Shown: positions 27,355 through 35,240, counted from the first letter of the stretch. The stretch is DNA of 55,651 nt from Gammaproteobacteria bacterium (GCA_011390365.1 JAABSM010000017.1:1-55651), one strand, 5' to 3'. Made by a program: numbers and translations. Notes: a model not told the origin generated them from the sequence alone.

Positions 27355-28517
27355 GCATGCAGACCGAGCAAGAGACCCGCACCCGTACCATCCTGGCTGT
27401 GGATGACGCCCCGGAGAATCTGCAACTGATCAACAGCCTGTTGCGCGATCGTTATCGGGTCAAGCCCGCGCCGGACGGCAAGCGGGCGCTGGCCATCGCC
27501 TGTTCCGGGGCGCCCCCCGACCTGATCCTGCTGGATGTGATGATGCCCGGCATGGACGGCTTCGAGGTCTGCCGTCGGCTCCACCAGGACCCCCGCACCC
27601 GCCAGATCCCGGTGATCTTCCTCACCGCCAAGGATGACGCCGAACACGAGGTCCAGGGGCTGGAGACGGGGGCGGTGGACTACCTCTCCAAACCCATCGT
27701 GCCGTCGCTGCTCAAGGCGCGGGTCACCCTGCATCTCGAACTCTTCGAGGCGCGCCGGCGGCTCGCGGAACAGAATCGCGCCCTCAACGACGCCATGAAA
27801 CTGCGGGAAGAGATCGAACGCATCACCCGCCACGACCTCAAGGGGCCGCTCTCGGGGATCATCACCATGAGCGACGTGCTGGTGAGCGACACCACCCTGG
27901 GCGAACGCCAGCAAGAGCATCTGCGTATCATCAATCGCGCCGGCTACCGCATCCTGGAGATGATCGACCGCTCCCTGGATCTCTACAAGATGGAGACCGG
28001 GCGTTATCGCCTCAACGCCGACGGCATCGACCTGGTACCTACCCTGTCGCGTATTCGCCGCGATCAAGACAGAAGAATGGCCCGGCAGGGCCTGCGTCTG
28101 ACGCTGCGCAAGAACGGCGCGCCGGTCGAAGAGGAGGGCGAGAACTTCTTCGTCTGGGGCGAGGAGCTGCTGCTCTACTCCCTCTTCAGCAACCTCATCA
28201 CCAACGCCATCGAGGCCTCCCCGCAAGATGCCGAGATCACCATTGACCTCACCGAAGAGGACGAGGCGCGCCGCGTCTCGATCCACAACAGCGGTGTCGT
28301 ACCCCTGGAGATTCGCGACCGCTTCTTCGAAAAGTACGCCACCGCAGGAAAGGAAAACGGCACCGGCCTCGGCACCTACTCGGCGCGCCTCATCGCCCGC
28401 ACCCATGGCGGCGACATCACCATGACCAGCGCCGATGACCAGGGTACCCGGGTCACCGTCCACCTCTCCATGAGACGAAGCACGACGGTGTTGCCGAGTA
28501 GCGGGCGGCTGCAATGA
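27351..28517 (+). CDS. Receiver-histidine kinase (REC-HisKA-HATPase)
   Basis: The ATG at 27351 overlaps the HD-GYP stop (ATGA) and gives 388 residues. The N-terminal receiver has ILAVDDAPENLQLIN and LILLDVMMPGMDG and closely resembles the receiver of the previous gene. The H box is variant: ITRHDLKGPLSGIITMSD, the HDLKGPL form. The ATPase has NLITNAIEAS, a weak G1 region and GTGLGTYSARLIA. No membrane segments are seen. It is the last gene of the cluster and ends 12 bases from the convergent mnhG stop, with no clear terminator. Confidence 0.9.
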   Translation: MSMQTEQETRTRTILAVDDAPENLQLINSLLRDRYRVKPAPDGKRALAIACSGAPPDLILLDVMMPGMDGFEVCRRLHQDPRTRQIPVIFLTAKDDAEHEVQGLETGAVDYLSKPIVPSLLKARVTLHLELFEARRRLAEQNRALNDAMKLREEIERITRHDLKGPLSGIITMSDVLVSDTTLGERQQEHLRIINRAGYRILEMIDRSLDLYKMETGRYRLNADGIDLVPTLSRIRRDQDRRMARQGLRLTLRKNGAPVEEEGENFFVWGEELLLYSLFSNLITNAIEASPQDAEITIDLTEEDEARRVSIHNSGVVPLEIRDRFFEKYATAGKENGTGLGTYSARLIARTHGGDITMTSADDQGTRVTVHLSMRRSTTVLPSSGRLQ

Positions 28518-28529
28518 CGCGAATGGGTT

Positions 28530-28835
28530 CTATTGGAGCGTCTTATCCTGGCAGGTTTCGCTCATCCCCGCCCGCGCCACCGCGTGAGACGCCAGCGGCA
28601 GGGTGATCAGCAGCAGGATGACCACCAGCCCCAGACGCACCACCCAGCCCCACCCCCAGCCTTCGCCCAGGGCGATGAACCCCAGCCCCACGGCGAACAG
28701 CACCACCCCAATGGTGGCGGCCTTGGTGGCGGCGTGCTGGCGGGCGAGGGCATCGGGCAGGCGCAGCACGCCGAGGGCGGCGATGACCAGGATGACCATC
28801 GCCAGTAGGGTGATGAGGGTGCCGAGGAGGCTCAT
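28530..28835 (-). CDS. mnhG: Na+/H+ antiporter subunit G
   Basis: Subunit G of the Mrp/Mnh multisubunit sodium/proton antiporter, an inner-membrane complex related to respiratory complex I. The 101 residues have three membrane segments and the family patterns LITLLAMVILVIAALGVLRLPD and ARQHAATKAATIGVVL. It is the last gene of the mnh operon and overlaps mnhF by 4 bases. Length is normal. It converges with the signalling cluster. Confidence 0.92.
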   Translation of the reverse strand: MSLLGTLITLLAMVILVIAALGVLRLPDALARQHAATKAATIGVVLFAVGLGFIALGEGWGWGWVVRLGLVVILLLITLPLASHAVARAGMSETCQDKTLQ

Positions 28836-29101
28836 GGGGATTCCTCCTTGGCGTCGTTTTGAATCAATCTGGCCCAGGCGAGGGTGGCGACGAAGCCGGC
28901 CAGGGCGAGACCGATCGCCACATCCAGGTATAACGTACGACCGCTGGCCCAGGCGGCGAGCAGGCAGAACAGCACCGCCATGGCGAAGAGCAGGTCCATG
29001 CCCACCAGACGATCGGTATGGGTGGGGCCGACCAGCAGCCGATGGACGCCGATCAGGGCGCAGCCGCCGCTGATCAGTACGAACAACATGGGCAAGGTCA
29101 T
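28832..29101 (-). CDS. mnhF: Na+/H+ antiporter subunit F
   Basis: Subunit F of the Mrp/Mnh complex; 89 residues, three membrane segments. The conserved pattern LLVGPTHTDRLVGMDLLFAMAVL matches the R-L-x-G-P-x-x-x-D-R signature, followed by LYLDVAIGLALAGFVATLAWARL. It overlaps mnhE upstream and mnhG downstream by 4 bases each, showing the tight packing that is lost at two other junctions of this operon. Confidence 0.92.
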   Translation of the reverse strand: MTLPMLFVLISGGCALIGVHRLLVGPTHTDRLVGMDLLFAMAVLFCLLAAWASGRTLYLDVAIGLALAGFVATLAWARLIQNDAKEESP

Positions 29102-29433
29102 GATGGGCCTCCGGTCAGTCGGGCAAGGGGAATGACCAGTTCGCGATGGATCTCCTCCAGCGTCGCATTGGCCTGATCCAGATCGAGCAGGTGCAGGCGC
29201 AGCTGCCGTTTTTCACCGTCAACCGCTACTGCGGTGGTACCCGGGGTGAGGGTAATCAAGGCCGCCAGCAGGCTCGCAGCCCCCTCGCTCAGCTCGCCGT
29301 AGTCGAACACCACCACTCCCGAGCGTACCGAGCGAGGGCGCAGCAGGATGATCCGACCGGCCTGCCAGCCCGAGCGGGCGGCGTTGCGCAGCAGGTTGAA
29401 AAGGAGTTGGAGTAGGGCGATTGGGCGGGTCAT
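29098..29433 (-). CDS. mnhE: Na+/H+ antiporter subunit E, short or N-terminally truncated
   Basis: Subunit E of the Mrp/Mnh complex. The C-terminal half is clear: VRSGVVVFDYGELSEGAASLLAALITLTPGT, then LRLHLLDLDQANATLEEIHREL. The protein has only 111 residues, whereas MrpE proteins are usually near 160. The missing part is the N-terminal region with its first two membrane segments. The sequence starts where about residue 50 of a normal MrpE would lie. No coding remnant or strong ribosome-binding site is visible upstream, where the 597-base repeat-bearing block begins. Either the insertion removed the 5' end or this lineage uses a short form. Confidence 0.82.
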   Translation of the reverse strand: MTRPIALLQLLFNLLRNAARSGWQAGRIILLRPRSVRSGVVVFDYGELSEGAASLLAALITLTPGTTAVAVDGEKRQLRLHLLDLDQANATLEEIHRELVIPLARLTGGPS

Positions 29434-29470
29434 GGCAGGTTATCGATCATTATTCGCTTATTCATGAATC

Positions 29471-29508
29471 TCTCACGGAGGCACGGAGGCACGGAGCACA
29501 CGGAGAGG
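29471..29508. repeat. CACGGAG-family repeat arm (copy B)
   Basis: TCTCACGGAGGCACGGAGG continues as GCACGGAGCACACGGAG, a run of CACGGAG motifs like the left arms at 48608 and 32312. Only one arm is clear here; no matching right arm was found nearby. It sits 38 bases upstream of the mnhE start, at the edge of the 597-base block that splits the operon. Confidence 0.55.
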
Positions 29509-29733
29509 CGCCCCACCATGATTTCGAGCTCTCCGTAAGAGGGAGTTGAGAATGGTCGGCCGAAGACTTTCGGTAACTACGGCGGGACCATCTCCCATCC
29601 TGGTCAGAACCAGGCGTGGCAAAGTCCTTATCCAGTGAAGCGTCAGCGCCGAATGGGAATGGGGTTCGAGTTAGATCAAGTACACTGAAGGTCAATGGCA
29701 ACCCGAGTGAGAGACAAGCCCGCCAAGCCCGCT

Positions 29734-29846
29734 CCCCCCTTTGGCAAAGGGGGGCTGGGGGGGATTTCCTGGAAAAGACTTTGATAGTTAAGTTCTTGTG
29801 CCAGGTTCGAAAAATCCCCCCTAACCCCCCTTTTCGAAAGGGGGGG
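29734..29846. repeat. MITE-like element with GGGGGATTT inverted ends
   Basis: The two ends are inverted copies of about 34 bases. The left end is the perfect hairpin CCCCCCTTT-ggc-AAAGGGGGG followed by ctGGGGGGGATTT. The right end is AAATCCCCCCtaa followed by the hairpin CCCCCCTTT-tcg-AAAGGGGGG. About 45 bases of unrelated sequence lie between. Similar G5ATTT/AAATC5 elements are scattered in many bacterial genomes and resemble non-autonomous transposable elements. No gene is inside it. Confidence 0.65.
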
Positions 29847-29914
29847 ACTGGTTCGGATGCATGGTTCCTTTTTGGGGAGAAGGGTAAAGATGCCCTGCCG
29901 TGAAATAGCGCTGA

Positions 29915-29945
29915 GGAGCGGCAGTCCTTCAAGGACTGCCGCTCC
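29915..29945. repeat. CCTTCAAGG-core hairpin element (copy 2), perfect 13-bp stem
   Basis: GGAGCGGCAGTCC-ttcaa-GGACTGCCGCTCC forms a perfect 13-base-pair stem with a 5-base loop. The loop-proximal CC-TTCAA-GG is identical to that of the hairpin at 17663-17693. It lies 86 bases downstream of the mnhD stop, so it could terminate or process the mnhA-D part of the transcript and separate it from mnhE-G. No T-run follows. Confidence 0.6.
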
Positions 29946-30030
29946 TGTGCCAGCTCCACTCTCTGGGGCGCTGAGAAATCATCATGGTGATTGTGTCGTA
30001 TCACTTCGCGACTGACCTCAGTCCCCAGTT

Positions 30031-31488
30031 TCATGGCCTGCCCCCTGAGCTTGCCGGCCAGAACCCGGCGCTGCCCGCATCGATGAAACGAATCGCCGGT
30101 TCCGGATAGAGGCCGATCAACACGATCAGCAGGGTCAGGCCGCTGACCGCCAGCCAGCCGCCCAGGGGGATCGCCGCTGTATTCAGGCGTTCAGGATCGG
30201 GATGGGCCTTCCAGAACCCCTCCAGCCAGATCTTGCTCATCGAATAGAGGGTCAGCAGCCCCACGCCCAGCGCCACGCCGCCCCACAGGTAGCGACCTTG
30301 CTCGAAGGCCTCGCGCAGGATCAGGAACTTGCCCCAGAAGCCGGTGGTCGGCGGTACCCCGACCAGGGCGAAGGCGTTGACGAAGAAGAGCAACGCCAGC
30401 AGCACGCTGCCCGGATAGAGGCCGCCGATGCGCCGCAGGTCGTGGTGGCCGGCGGCGAGGATCATCAGGCCGATGATCAGGAACAGGTTGGCCTTGACCA
30501 GGATGTTGTGCAACAGAAAGAAGGCGGTGGCGCTGGCGGCCGCCGACGTGGCCAGGGCGATGCCGAGCAGCAGGTAGCCGATCTGACTGACGATGTGAAA
30601 GGCGAGGATGCGCCGCAGATCCCAGTGATAGGCCGCCCCCAGCACGCCGCTGATCATGGTCGCCAACGCCAGCCAGCCCAGCCCCTCCAGCAACGCCGCC
30701 GGGGTGAGCACGAAGACATCGCCGAGCAGACGCAGCAGCACGTAGGCGGCGACCTTGGTCAGCAGGCCGCCGATCAGCGCCAGCAGCGGCAACGGCAGGG
30801 TATGATAGCTGGCGGGCAGCCAGGCGAAGAGGGGAAAGGCCCCCGCCTTGAGCAGCAGCGCCGCCAGCAATAGCCCCACATAGAGCGGCAGCGCCGGGGC
30901 GATGGCCGGATCGCGTGCGGCCTGTGACAGCGCGGTGAAGTTGAGATGGCCGGTGGCGCCGTAGATCAGGCCGATGGCGGCCAGCATCAGCAATGTGCCG
31001 AGCAGACTCAGGGCGAAGTATTTGAGGGTCGCCTCCGCCGCGCGCTGGCCGCCGCCGAGGGCGAGCAGGCCGAGCACCCCCATCAGCATCAGCTCGAACC
31101 AGACGTAGAGGTTGAACAGATCGGCGGCCAGGGTGATGGCGATGGCCGCGGCCACCACCCCCTGCTCCAGGGGCAGGCGAGTGGGCTCGCTGCTCCCATG
31201 ATCGTCGCTGTAGACCCGCACCGCCAGGGCGAGCAGGGCCGCCGCCATCACCAGCACCGCGCTGAGGGGATCGGCGGCCAGTTCGATACCGAACGGCGCG
31301 GGCCAGCCGCCCAGGATCACCGAGAGCCGCCCCTGCGCCATCACGCCCTGTAACAACCACAGCGCCGACAGTACCAGCGCCACGCCGCCGAGCTGGCCCA
31401 GCCCCCGTTGCAGGCGCGGGCGGGGCATGGCCAGCGCCGCCAACAGGGCGGTGAGCAGCGGGATCAGCAGCGGCAGAACGACTTGCAT
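30031..31488 (-). CDS. mnhD: Na+/H+ antiporter subunit D
   Basis: Subunit D is an NuoN/NuoM-like proton- or sodium-translocating membrane subunit. The ATG at 31488 (touching the mnhC stop as tgATG) gives 485 residues and about 14 membrane segments. Family patterns include FNLYVWFELMLMGVLGLLAL, with the conserved Glu, LLKAGAFPLFAWLPASYHT, with the conserved Lys, and GVPPTTGFWGKFLILREAF. The open frame extends upstream, but that is the wrong frame over mnhC. The usual overlap with mnhE is lost: 597 bases of repeat-bearing DNA follow its stop. Confidence 0.95.
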   Translation of the reverse strand: MQVVLPLLIPLLTALLAALAMPRPRLQRGLGQLGGVALVLSALWLLQGVMAQGRLSVILGGWPAPFGIELAADPLSAVLVMAAALLALAVRVYSDDHGSSEPTRLPLEQGVVAAAIAITLAADLFNLYVWFELMLMGVLGLLALGGGQRAAEATLKYFALSLLGTLLMLAAIGLIYGATGHLNFTALSQAARDPAIAPALPLYVGLLLAALLLKAGAFPLFAWLPASYHTLPLPLLALIGGLLTKVAAYVLLRLLGDVFVLTPAALLEGLGWLALATMISGVLGAAYHWDLRRILAFHIVSQIGYLLLGIALATSAAASATAFFLLHNILVKANLFLIIGLMILAAGHHDLRRIGGLYPGSVLLALLFFVNAFALVGVPPTTGFWGKFLILREAFEQGRYLWGGVALGVGLLTLYSMSKIWLEGFWKAHPDPERLNTAAIPLGGWLAVSGLTLLIVLIGLYPEPAIRFIDAGSAGFWPASSGGRP

Positions 31489-31868
31489 CACCAATCCTCG
31501 ATCGGCGGCTTGACCGCCTCGTGGGGCTTCGGTTCGCTGGCCCGCAGCCGATCCGGATCCGCGCCGTTGCGCGCCGCCCGCGCCGCCAGCACCAGGGCGA
31601 AGGCGAGCAGGGCGAAGCCGATAACGATGGCGGTCAGGGTCAGGGCCTGGGGCAGGGGGTCGGCGAAGCCGGCGGGCAGGCCCTCGGCGCCCTTCTCGAT
31701 CACCGGCGCGATCAGGCTGCCCGGGCGTCCGCCCATGAACAGGATCATATTGGCGAGACTGCCGAGGATCGCCAGCCCCACCACCAGCCGAAAGAGATCC
31801 CGGGAGAGCATCAGATAGACCCCGGCGGCGACGCCGATGCCGAGGGTCAGGATCAACAGCAGGTTCAT
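31488..31868 (-). CDS. mnhC: Na+/H+ antiporter subunit C
   Basis: NuoK-like subunit of the Mrp/Mnh complex; 126 residues with three membrane segments. Patterns are GVAAGVYLMLSRDLFRLVVGL, LANMILFMGG and DPLPQALTLTAIVIGFALLA, the last being the strongly conserved P-Q-A-L-x-L-T-A-I-V-I block of MnhC/NuoK. It overlaps mnhB by 4 bases upstream and mnhD by 1 base downstream. Confidence 0.95.
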   Translation of the reverse strand: MNLLLILTLGIGVAAGVYLMLSRDLFRLVVGLAILGSLANMILFMGGRPGSLIAPVIEKGAEGLPAGFADPLPQALTLTAIVIGFALLAFALVLAARAARNGADPDRLRASEPKPHEAVKPPIEDW

Positions 31869-32272
31869 GACGGACTCGCCTCCTCTTCAAGCAGCGGATA
31901 GATGTAACCGGTCAAGGCCCCCCACACCGCCAGAAAGACCCCCAGGTCAAAGGCCAGCACCGTGGACAACCCGCCCCACCAGATATGGGTCAGAAACGGC
32001 TGTCCGGCAAGCGGTGCGACCAGCCCGCTGAGCAGCGCCAACACCACCCCGGCGGCGGCCAGCCGCACCGGCGCCAGCCACTGCCGACGCCGCGCCGCGG
32101 CCACCCCCCGCACCGTCGCCAGCAGACTGCTCGCCGCCACCGCCAGCAGTCCGCCGATGAAACCCCCGCCGGGGGCGTTGTGGCCGCGAAACAGCACCCA
32201 CAGCGAGGCGAGGAACAGCAGCCAGTAGAGCGGGCCGGCGGCGTTGGTTAGTAGTGGTAAGCGTTCGTTCAT
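31865..32272 (-). CDS. mnhB: Na+/H+ antiporter subunit B
   Basis: Subunit B of the Mrp/Mnh complex; 135 residues, four membrane segments. The hallmark is LFRGHNAPGGGFIGGLL (family G-H-N-x-P-G-G-G-F-x-G-G). The C-terminal STVLAFDLGVFLAVWGALTGYIY matches the conserved F-D-x-G-V-x-L-x-V-x-G segment. It overlaps mnhC by 4 bases. Upstream, 521 bases with three 141-base tandem units separate it from mnhA, where a short spacing or overlap would be expected, so its translation can no longer be coupled to mnhA. Confidence 0.94.
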   Translation of the reverse strand: MNERLPLLTNAAGPLYWLLFLASLWVLFRGHNAPGGGFIGGLLAVAASSLLATVRGVAAARRRQWLAPVRLAAAGVVLALLSGLVAPLAGQPFLTHIWWGGLSTVLAFDLGVFLAVWGALTGYIYPLLEEEASPS

Positions 32273-32311
32273 CTTGTTCTAGCTTGTTAAGACGGTTGCC
32301 TGTAATGCATT

Positions 32312-32788
32312 ACCACAGAGAGCACAGAGAACACAGAGAAAGCTAAGGCTGGACTGGTGAAGGCTGGACTGGTGACACCGCTCCCGCGGTGTCACCCATC
32401 CTTTGGCGCTTCCGCGCCGCGGCAGGCCCGCGGGGCGCAGGAGCGCCCGCGGATGCGTCACGCCGCGAGAGCGGCGTGACGAGATCATCTCTGTGCCCTC
32501 TGTGTTGGACTGGTGACACCGCTCCCGCGGTGTCACCCATCCCTCGGCGCTCCCGCGCCGCGGCAGGCCCACGGGGCGCAGGAGCGTCCGTGGATGCGTC
32601 ACGCCGCGGGAGCGGCGTGACGAGATCATCTCTGTGCCCTCTGTGTTGGACTGGTGACACCGCTCCCGCGGTGTCACCCATCCCTTGGCGCTCCCGCGCC
32701 GCGGCGGGCCCACGGGGCGCAGGAGCGCCCGCGGATGCGTCACGCCGCGGGAGCGGCGTGACGAGATCATCTCTGTGTTCTCTGTGGT
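32312..32788. repeat. CACAGAG-family element (copy C) carrying three tandem 141-base hairpin units
   Basis: The outer arms are ACCACAGAGAGCACAGAG (from 32312) and TCTCTGTGTTCTCTGTGGT (ending 32788), an inverted pair like those of copies A and D. Between them are three tandem units of exactly 141 bases: 32366-32506, 32507-32647 and 32648-32788. Each ends with a CTCTGTG arm. Each unit can fold into four hairpins with 4-base loops: GGTGACACCGC-tccc-GCGGTGTCACC, GGCGC-tccc-GCGCC, CCGCGGGGCGC-agga-GCGCCCGCGG and CGTCACGCCGC-ggga-GCGGCGTGACG. Units 1 and 2 differ by a G-C to A-T swap in the third stem that keeps pairing. The leftward frame is open through all three units because 141 is divisible by 3, but no protein family is recognisable. 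Confidence 0.85.
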
Positions 32789-32793
32789 GAGTT

Positions 32794-35064
32794 TCATGGT
32801 GGATTCCCTGCCCGCTCGGCATGGTCTCGAGCGCCCTTGTCACGACGCAGCAATGGCAACGCCGCCAGCAGCGAAAACGCCACCACGGCGATCTCGCCCA
32901 ATGTATCCAGCGCCCGGAAGTCGACGATAATGACGTTGACCACATTATGCCCCTGAGCGGCGGGGAGGGCTTGGCCGGCGAACCATTCTGGCAGGGTCGA
33001 GTCGACCGGGAACCCTTGCAGGTGCAACAACAGGGCAATCACCCCAAGGCCCGCCGCGACCGCCAGGGCCAGGTCGCCCCAGCGGGTCCCCTCGGCGCGA
33101 TAGGGATCCGCGCCAAAGCGCGGCAGCACCGCCGCCGCGACCACTACCAGGATGGTCTCGACCATGAACTGGGTGAAGGCGAGGTCGGGGGCGCCGGCGA
33201 AGAGAAACAAAAGCGCCGCGCCGTAGCCGACCAGGCCGCTGGCCATCAGCAGCGCCAGCCGGTCTTGCAGGAACAGGGTAGAGAGCGCCCCGGCGAGCAT
33301 CACGCTACAGGCGACGAGCCAGGCCCAGGCGTGGTCCGGCCAATACCCGTCGACCGTCAAGCGGCCCTCGCCCTGCCAGGCGGCGAAGACCGTGATGGCG
33401 ATCAGCGCCGCCAGGGTCAGGCGCAGGTAGCCGCTCAGGCGACCGTGTTGCAGGGCGCGGGTGTGCCAGGCGGCGAGGCGGGCGAGGCCGTGGAGCAGGA
33501 AATCATAGGTCGCCTCGGGGCCGTAGCGATCCAGCCAGTGGATGCGGTGCAACCGATCGTGAAGCCGGTCCCAGGCGATGTAGAGCAATATACCAATGCC
33601 GGCGGTCAGGCCCAGCGCCGAGAACAGGGTGGAGAGGTCGTAGCTGGCGGAGATCTCCACCGACCGCAGATCCGGCGACACCACCCCGGCGGCGGCGATC
33701 AGCAGCGGGTCGGCGAGGTGGGGCACGATCTCGAACTCGATGCCGAGCAGGGCGATGAACAGCGGCGGGGCGAGCATGGTCCAGGGGACTTCGCGGACCG
33801 GGCCGATGGGTGTCTCGACCCGCCCCCAGAAGACGCGCACCGCGGCCACCGCGGCGACCGCGACGGCGGTGGCGTTGACCAGCACCAGGGTCCAGCTCAG
33901 CAGGGCGAGCAGATCGGCCTCAGACTTGGCGATGCTCATCAGGTCCTTGCTGACGAAGCCGAAGGCCAGCGGCAGGCCGGCCATGGAGAGCCCGGCGAGC
34001 AGTGCCGCGGCGGCGCTCCAGGGCATGTAACGGCGCAATCCGGTCACCTTGTCGATGATGCGGGTGCCGGTGGCGTGATCGATATTGCCGGCGACCATGA
34101 ACAGCGGGGCCTTGTAGACGGCGTGGGCGAAGAGAAAGGCCACCGCCGCCAGTCCCGCCCCCGGGCTGGGCAGCCCCACCAGCAGGGTCAATGTACCCAG
34201 CGCCGCCACCGTGCTGCGCGCCAGGATCCGCTTCAGGTCCCGCTCGCGCAGCGCCAGCACCGACGCCCACAGCGCGGTGATCGCCCCGGTCCCCACCAGC
34301 AGCACCTCCCAGAACAGCAGGTCGTTGAAGGCGGGGTCGAGACGCAGCATCAGGTAGATGCCCAGCTTGACCATGGTCGCCGAGTGCAGGTAGGCGCTCA
34401 CCGGGGTGGGGGCGGACATGGCGTTGGGCAGCCAGAAGTGGAACGGGAACTGGGCCGACTTGGTGAAGGCCCCCAGCAACACCAGGGTGATCGCCAGATG
34501 CAGGCGCGGATCGTCCATGAAGCCTGGCGCGGCGGCGATGATCCCCGACAGGGTGTAGACGCCGGCCATCTGGGCCAGCAACAGCAGGCCGCCGAGCATC
34601 GCCAGACCGCCGCCCATGGTGATCAGCAGCGCCTGACGGGCGGAGGCGCGGGCATGGGGGTCCTCGTGATTGAATCCCACCAGCAGGAACGAGGTGATGC
34701 TGGTCATCTCCCAGAACAGGAACAGCAGGATCACGTCGTCGGCGCTCACCGCGCCCATCATCGCCAGCATGAACAGGGGCAGCACGAAATAGACCCGCCC
34801 CCGCCGCGGCTTGCCCGCCAGGTAGCCGCAGGCATAGGTGAACACCAGCACGCCGATACCGGTGATCAGCGCCAGCATCTGCGCCGACAGGCCGTCGATG
34901 TGAAACGCCAGTTCGATGCCCAGCGAGGGCGCCCACGGCAGCGCAAAGGTCCAGGGCAGGGAATACGCCGTCAGCCCCCAGGCCAGCAAGGCGAAGGCGC
35001 TGAGGGGGATGAGCACCACCCACAGATCGTTGGCCCCGGAGCCATGTTGCTCACCCGCGTGCAT
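32794..35064 (-). CDS. mnhA: Na+/H+ antiporter subunit A
   Basis: Largest Mrp/Mnh subunit, NuoL-like with MbhD- and MbhE-like C-terminal parts; 756 residues from the ATG at 35064. A TTG at 35076, overlapping the upstream stop, is an alternative start. The NuoL-like core has FLFWEMTSITSFLLVGFNHE, TKSAQFPFHFWLPNAMSAPTP, with the conserved Lys, and YLHSATMVKLGIYL. The DUF4040 part is LLFLFAGAPDLAFTQFMVET and the MbhE-like end is DTLGEIAVVAFSLLAALPLL. All parts of a full-length MnhA are present. It is the first intact gene of the operon and follows a decayed universal stress gene. Confidence 0.95.
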   Translation of the reverse strand: MHAGEQHGSGANDLWVVLIPLSAFALLAWGLTAYSLPWTFALPWAPSLGIELAFHIDGLSAQMLALITGIGVLVFTYACGYLAGKPRRGRVYFVLPLFMLAMMGAVSADDVILLFLFWEMTSITSFLLVGFNHEDPHARASARQALLITMGGGLAMLGGLLLLAQMAGVYTLSGIIAAAPGFMDDPRLHLAITLVLLGAFTKSAQFPFHFWLPNAMSAPTPVSAYLHSATMVKLGIYLMLRLDPAFNDLLFWEVLLVGTGAITALWASVLALRERDLKRILARSTVAALGTLTLLVGLPSPGAGLAAVAFLFAHAVYKAPLFMVAGNIDHATGTRIIDKVTGLRRYMPWSAAAALLAGLSMAGLPLAFGFVSKDLMSIAKSEADLLALLSWTLVLVNATAVAVAAVAAVRVFWGRVETPIGPVREVPWTMLAPPLFIALLGIEFEIVPHLADPLLIAAAGVVSPDLRSVEISASYDLSTLFSALGLTAGIGILLYIAWDRLHDRLHRIHWLDRYGPEATYDFLLHGLARLAAWHTRALQHGRLSGYLRLTLAALIAITVFAAWQGEGRLTVDGYWPDHAWAWLVACSVMLAGALSTLFLQDRLALLMASGLVGYGAALLFLFAGAPDLAFTQFMVETILVVVAAAVLPRFGADPYRAEGTRWGDLALAVAAGLGVIALLLHLQGFPVDSTLPEWFAGQALPAAQGHNVVNVIIVDFRALDTLGEIAVVAFSLLAALPLLRRDKGARDHAERAGNPP

Positions 35065-35072
35065 GGGCGAAC

Positions 35073-35240
35073 TCAAAGGGTCACCGACGACACGAAGCCG
35101 GCCGGCTTCACCGCCAGGATCGAGGGGCGCAGCGACTGCAATGCCTGGGTATAGGTCAGCGCCTTGGGCTCCTGCGTCAACGTCGGGCGGGAACGGGATT
35201 CGCCATCGGCGAAATCGAGAATGTTCTTGAAGCGCTTCAC
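35073..35240 (-). pseudogene. Internally deleted universal stress protein remnant
   Basis: A 55-codon frame starting at GTG 35240 encodes MKRFKNILDFADGE at the front, the normal start of UspA/UspE-type proteins. At the back it has SILAVKPAGFVSSVTL, their normal end (S-V-L-A-V-K-P-D-G-F-V-S-P-V). A single Usp domain needs about 140 residues, so the middle, including the ATP-binding G-x-x-G loop, is missing without loss of frame. The remaining middle (SRSRPTLTQEPKALTYTQAL) resembles Usp only loosely. The stop overlaps an alternative TTG start of mnhA, so it may persist as a translated leader. Usp genes next to Mrp or Trk genes are common. Confidence 0.6.

Noticed and set aside
32366-32788. CRISPR array
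   Set aside because: Units are near-identical over the full 141 bases, with no unique spacers of 30-40 bases and no cas genes.
32279-32797. 172-codon frame through the three 141-base units as a repeat protein
   Set aside because: The frame stays open only because the unit length is a multiple of three. Most of the sequence is hairpin arms, and no ribosome-binding site or family is evident.
32821-35154. 777-codon frame antisense to mnhA
   Set aside because: Very Gln/Gly/His-rich low-complexity translation with no domain; mnhA on the other strand is unmistakable.
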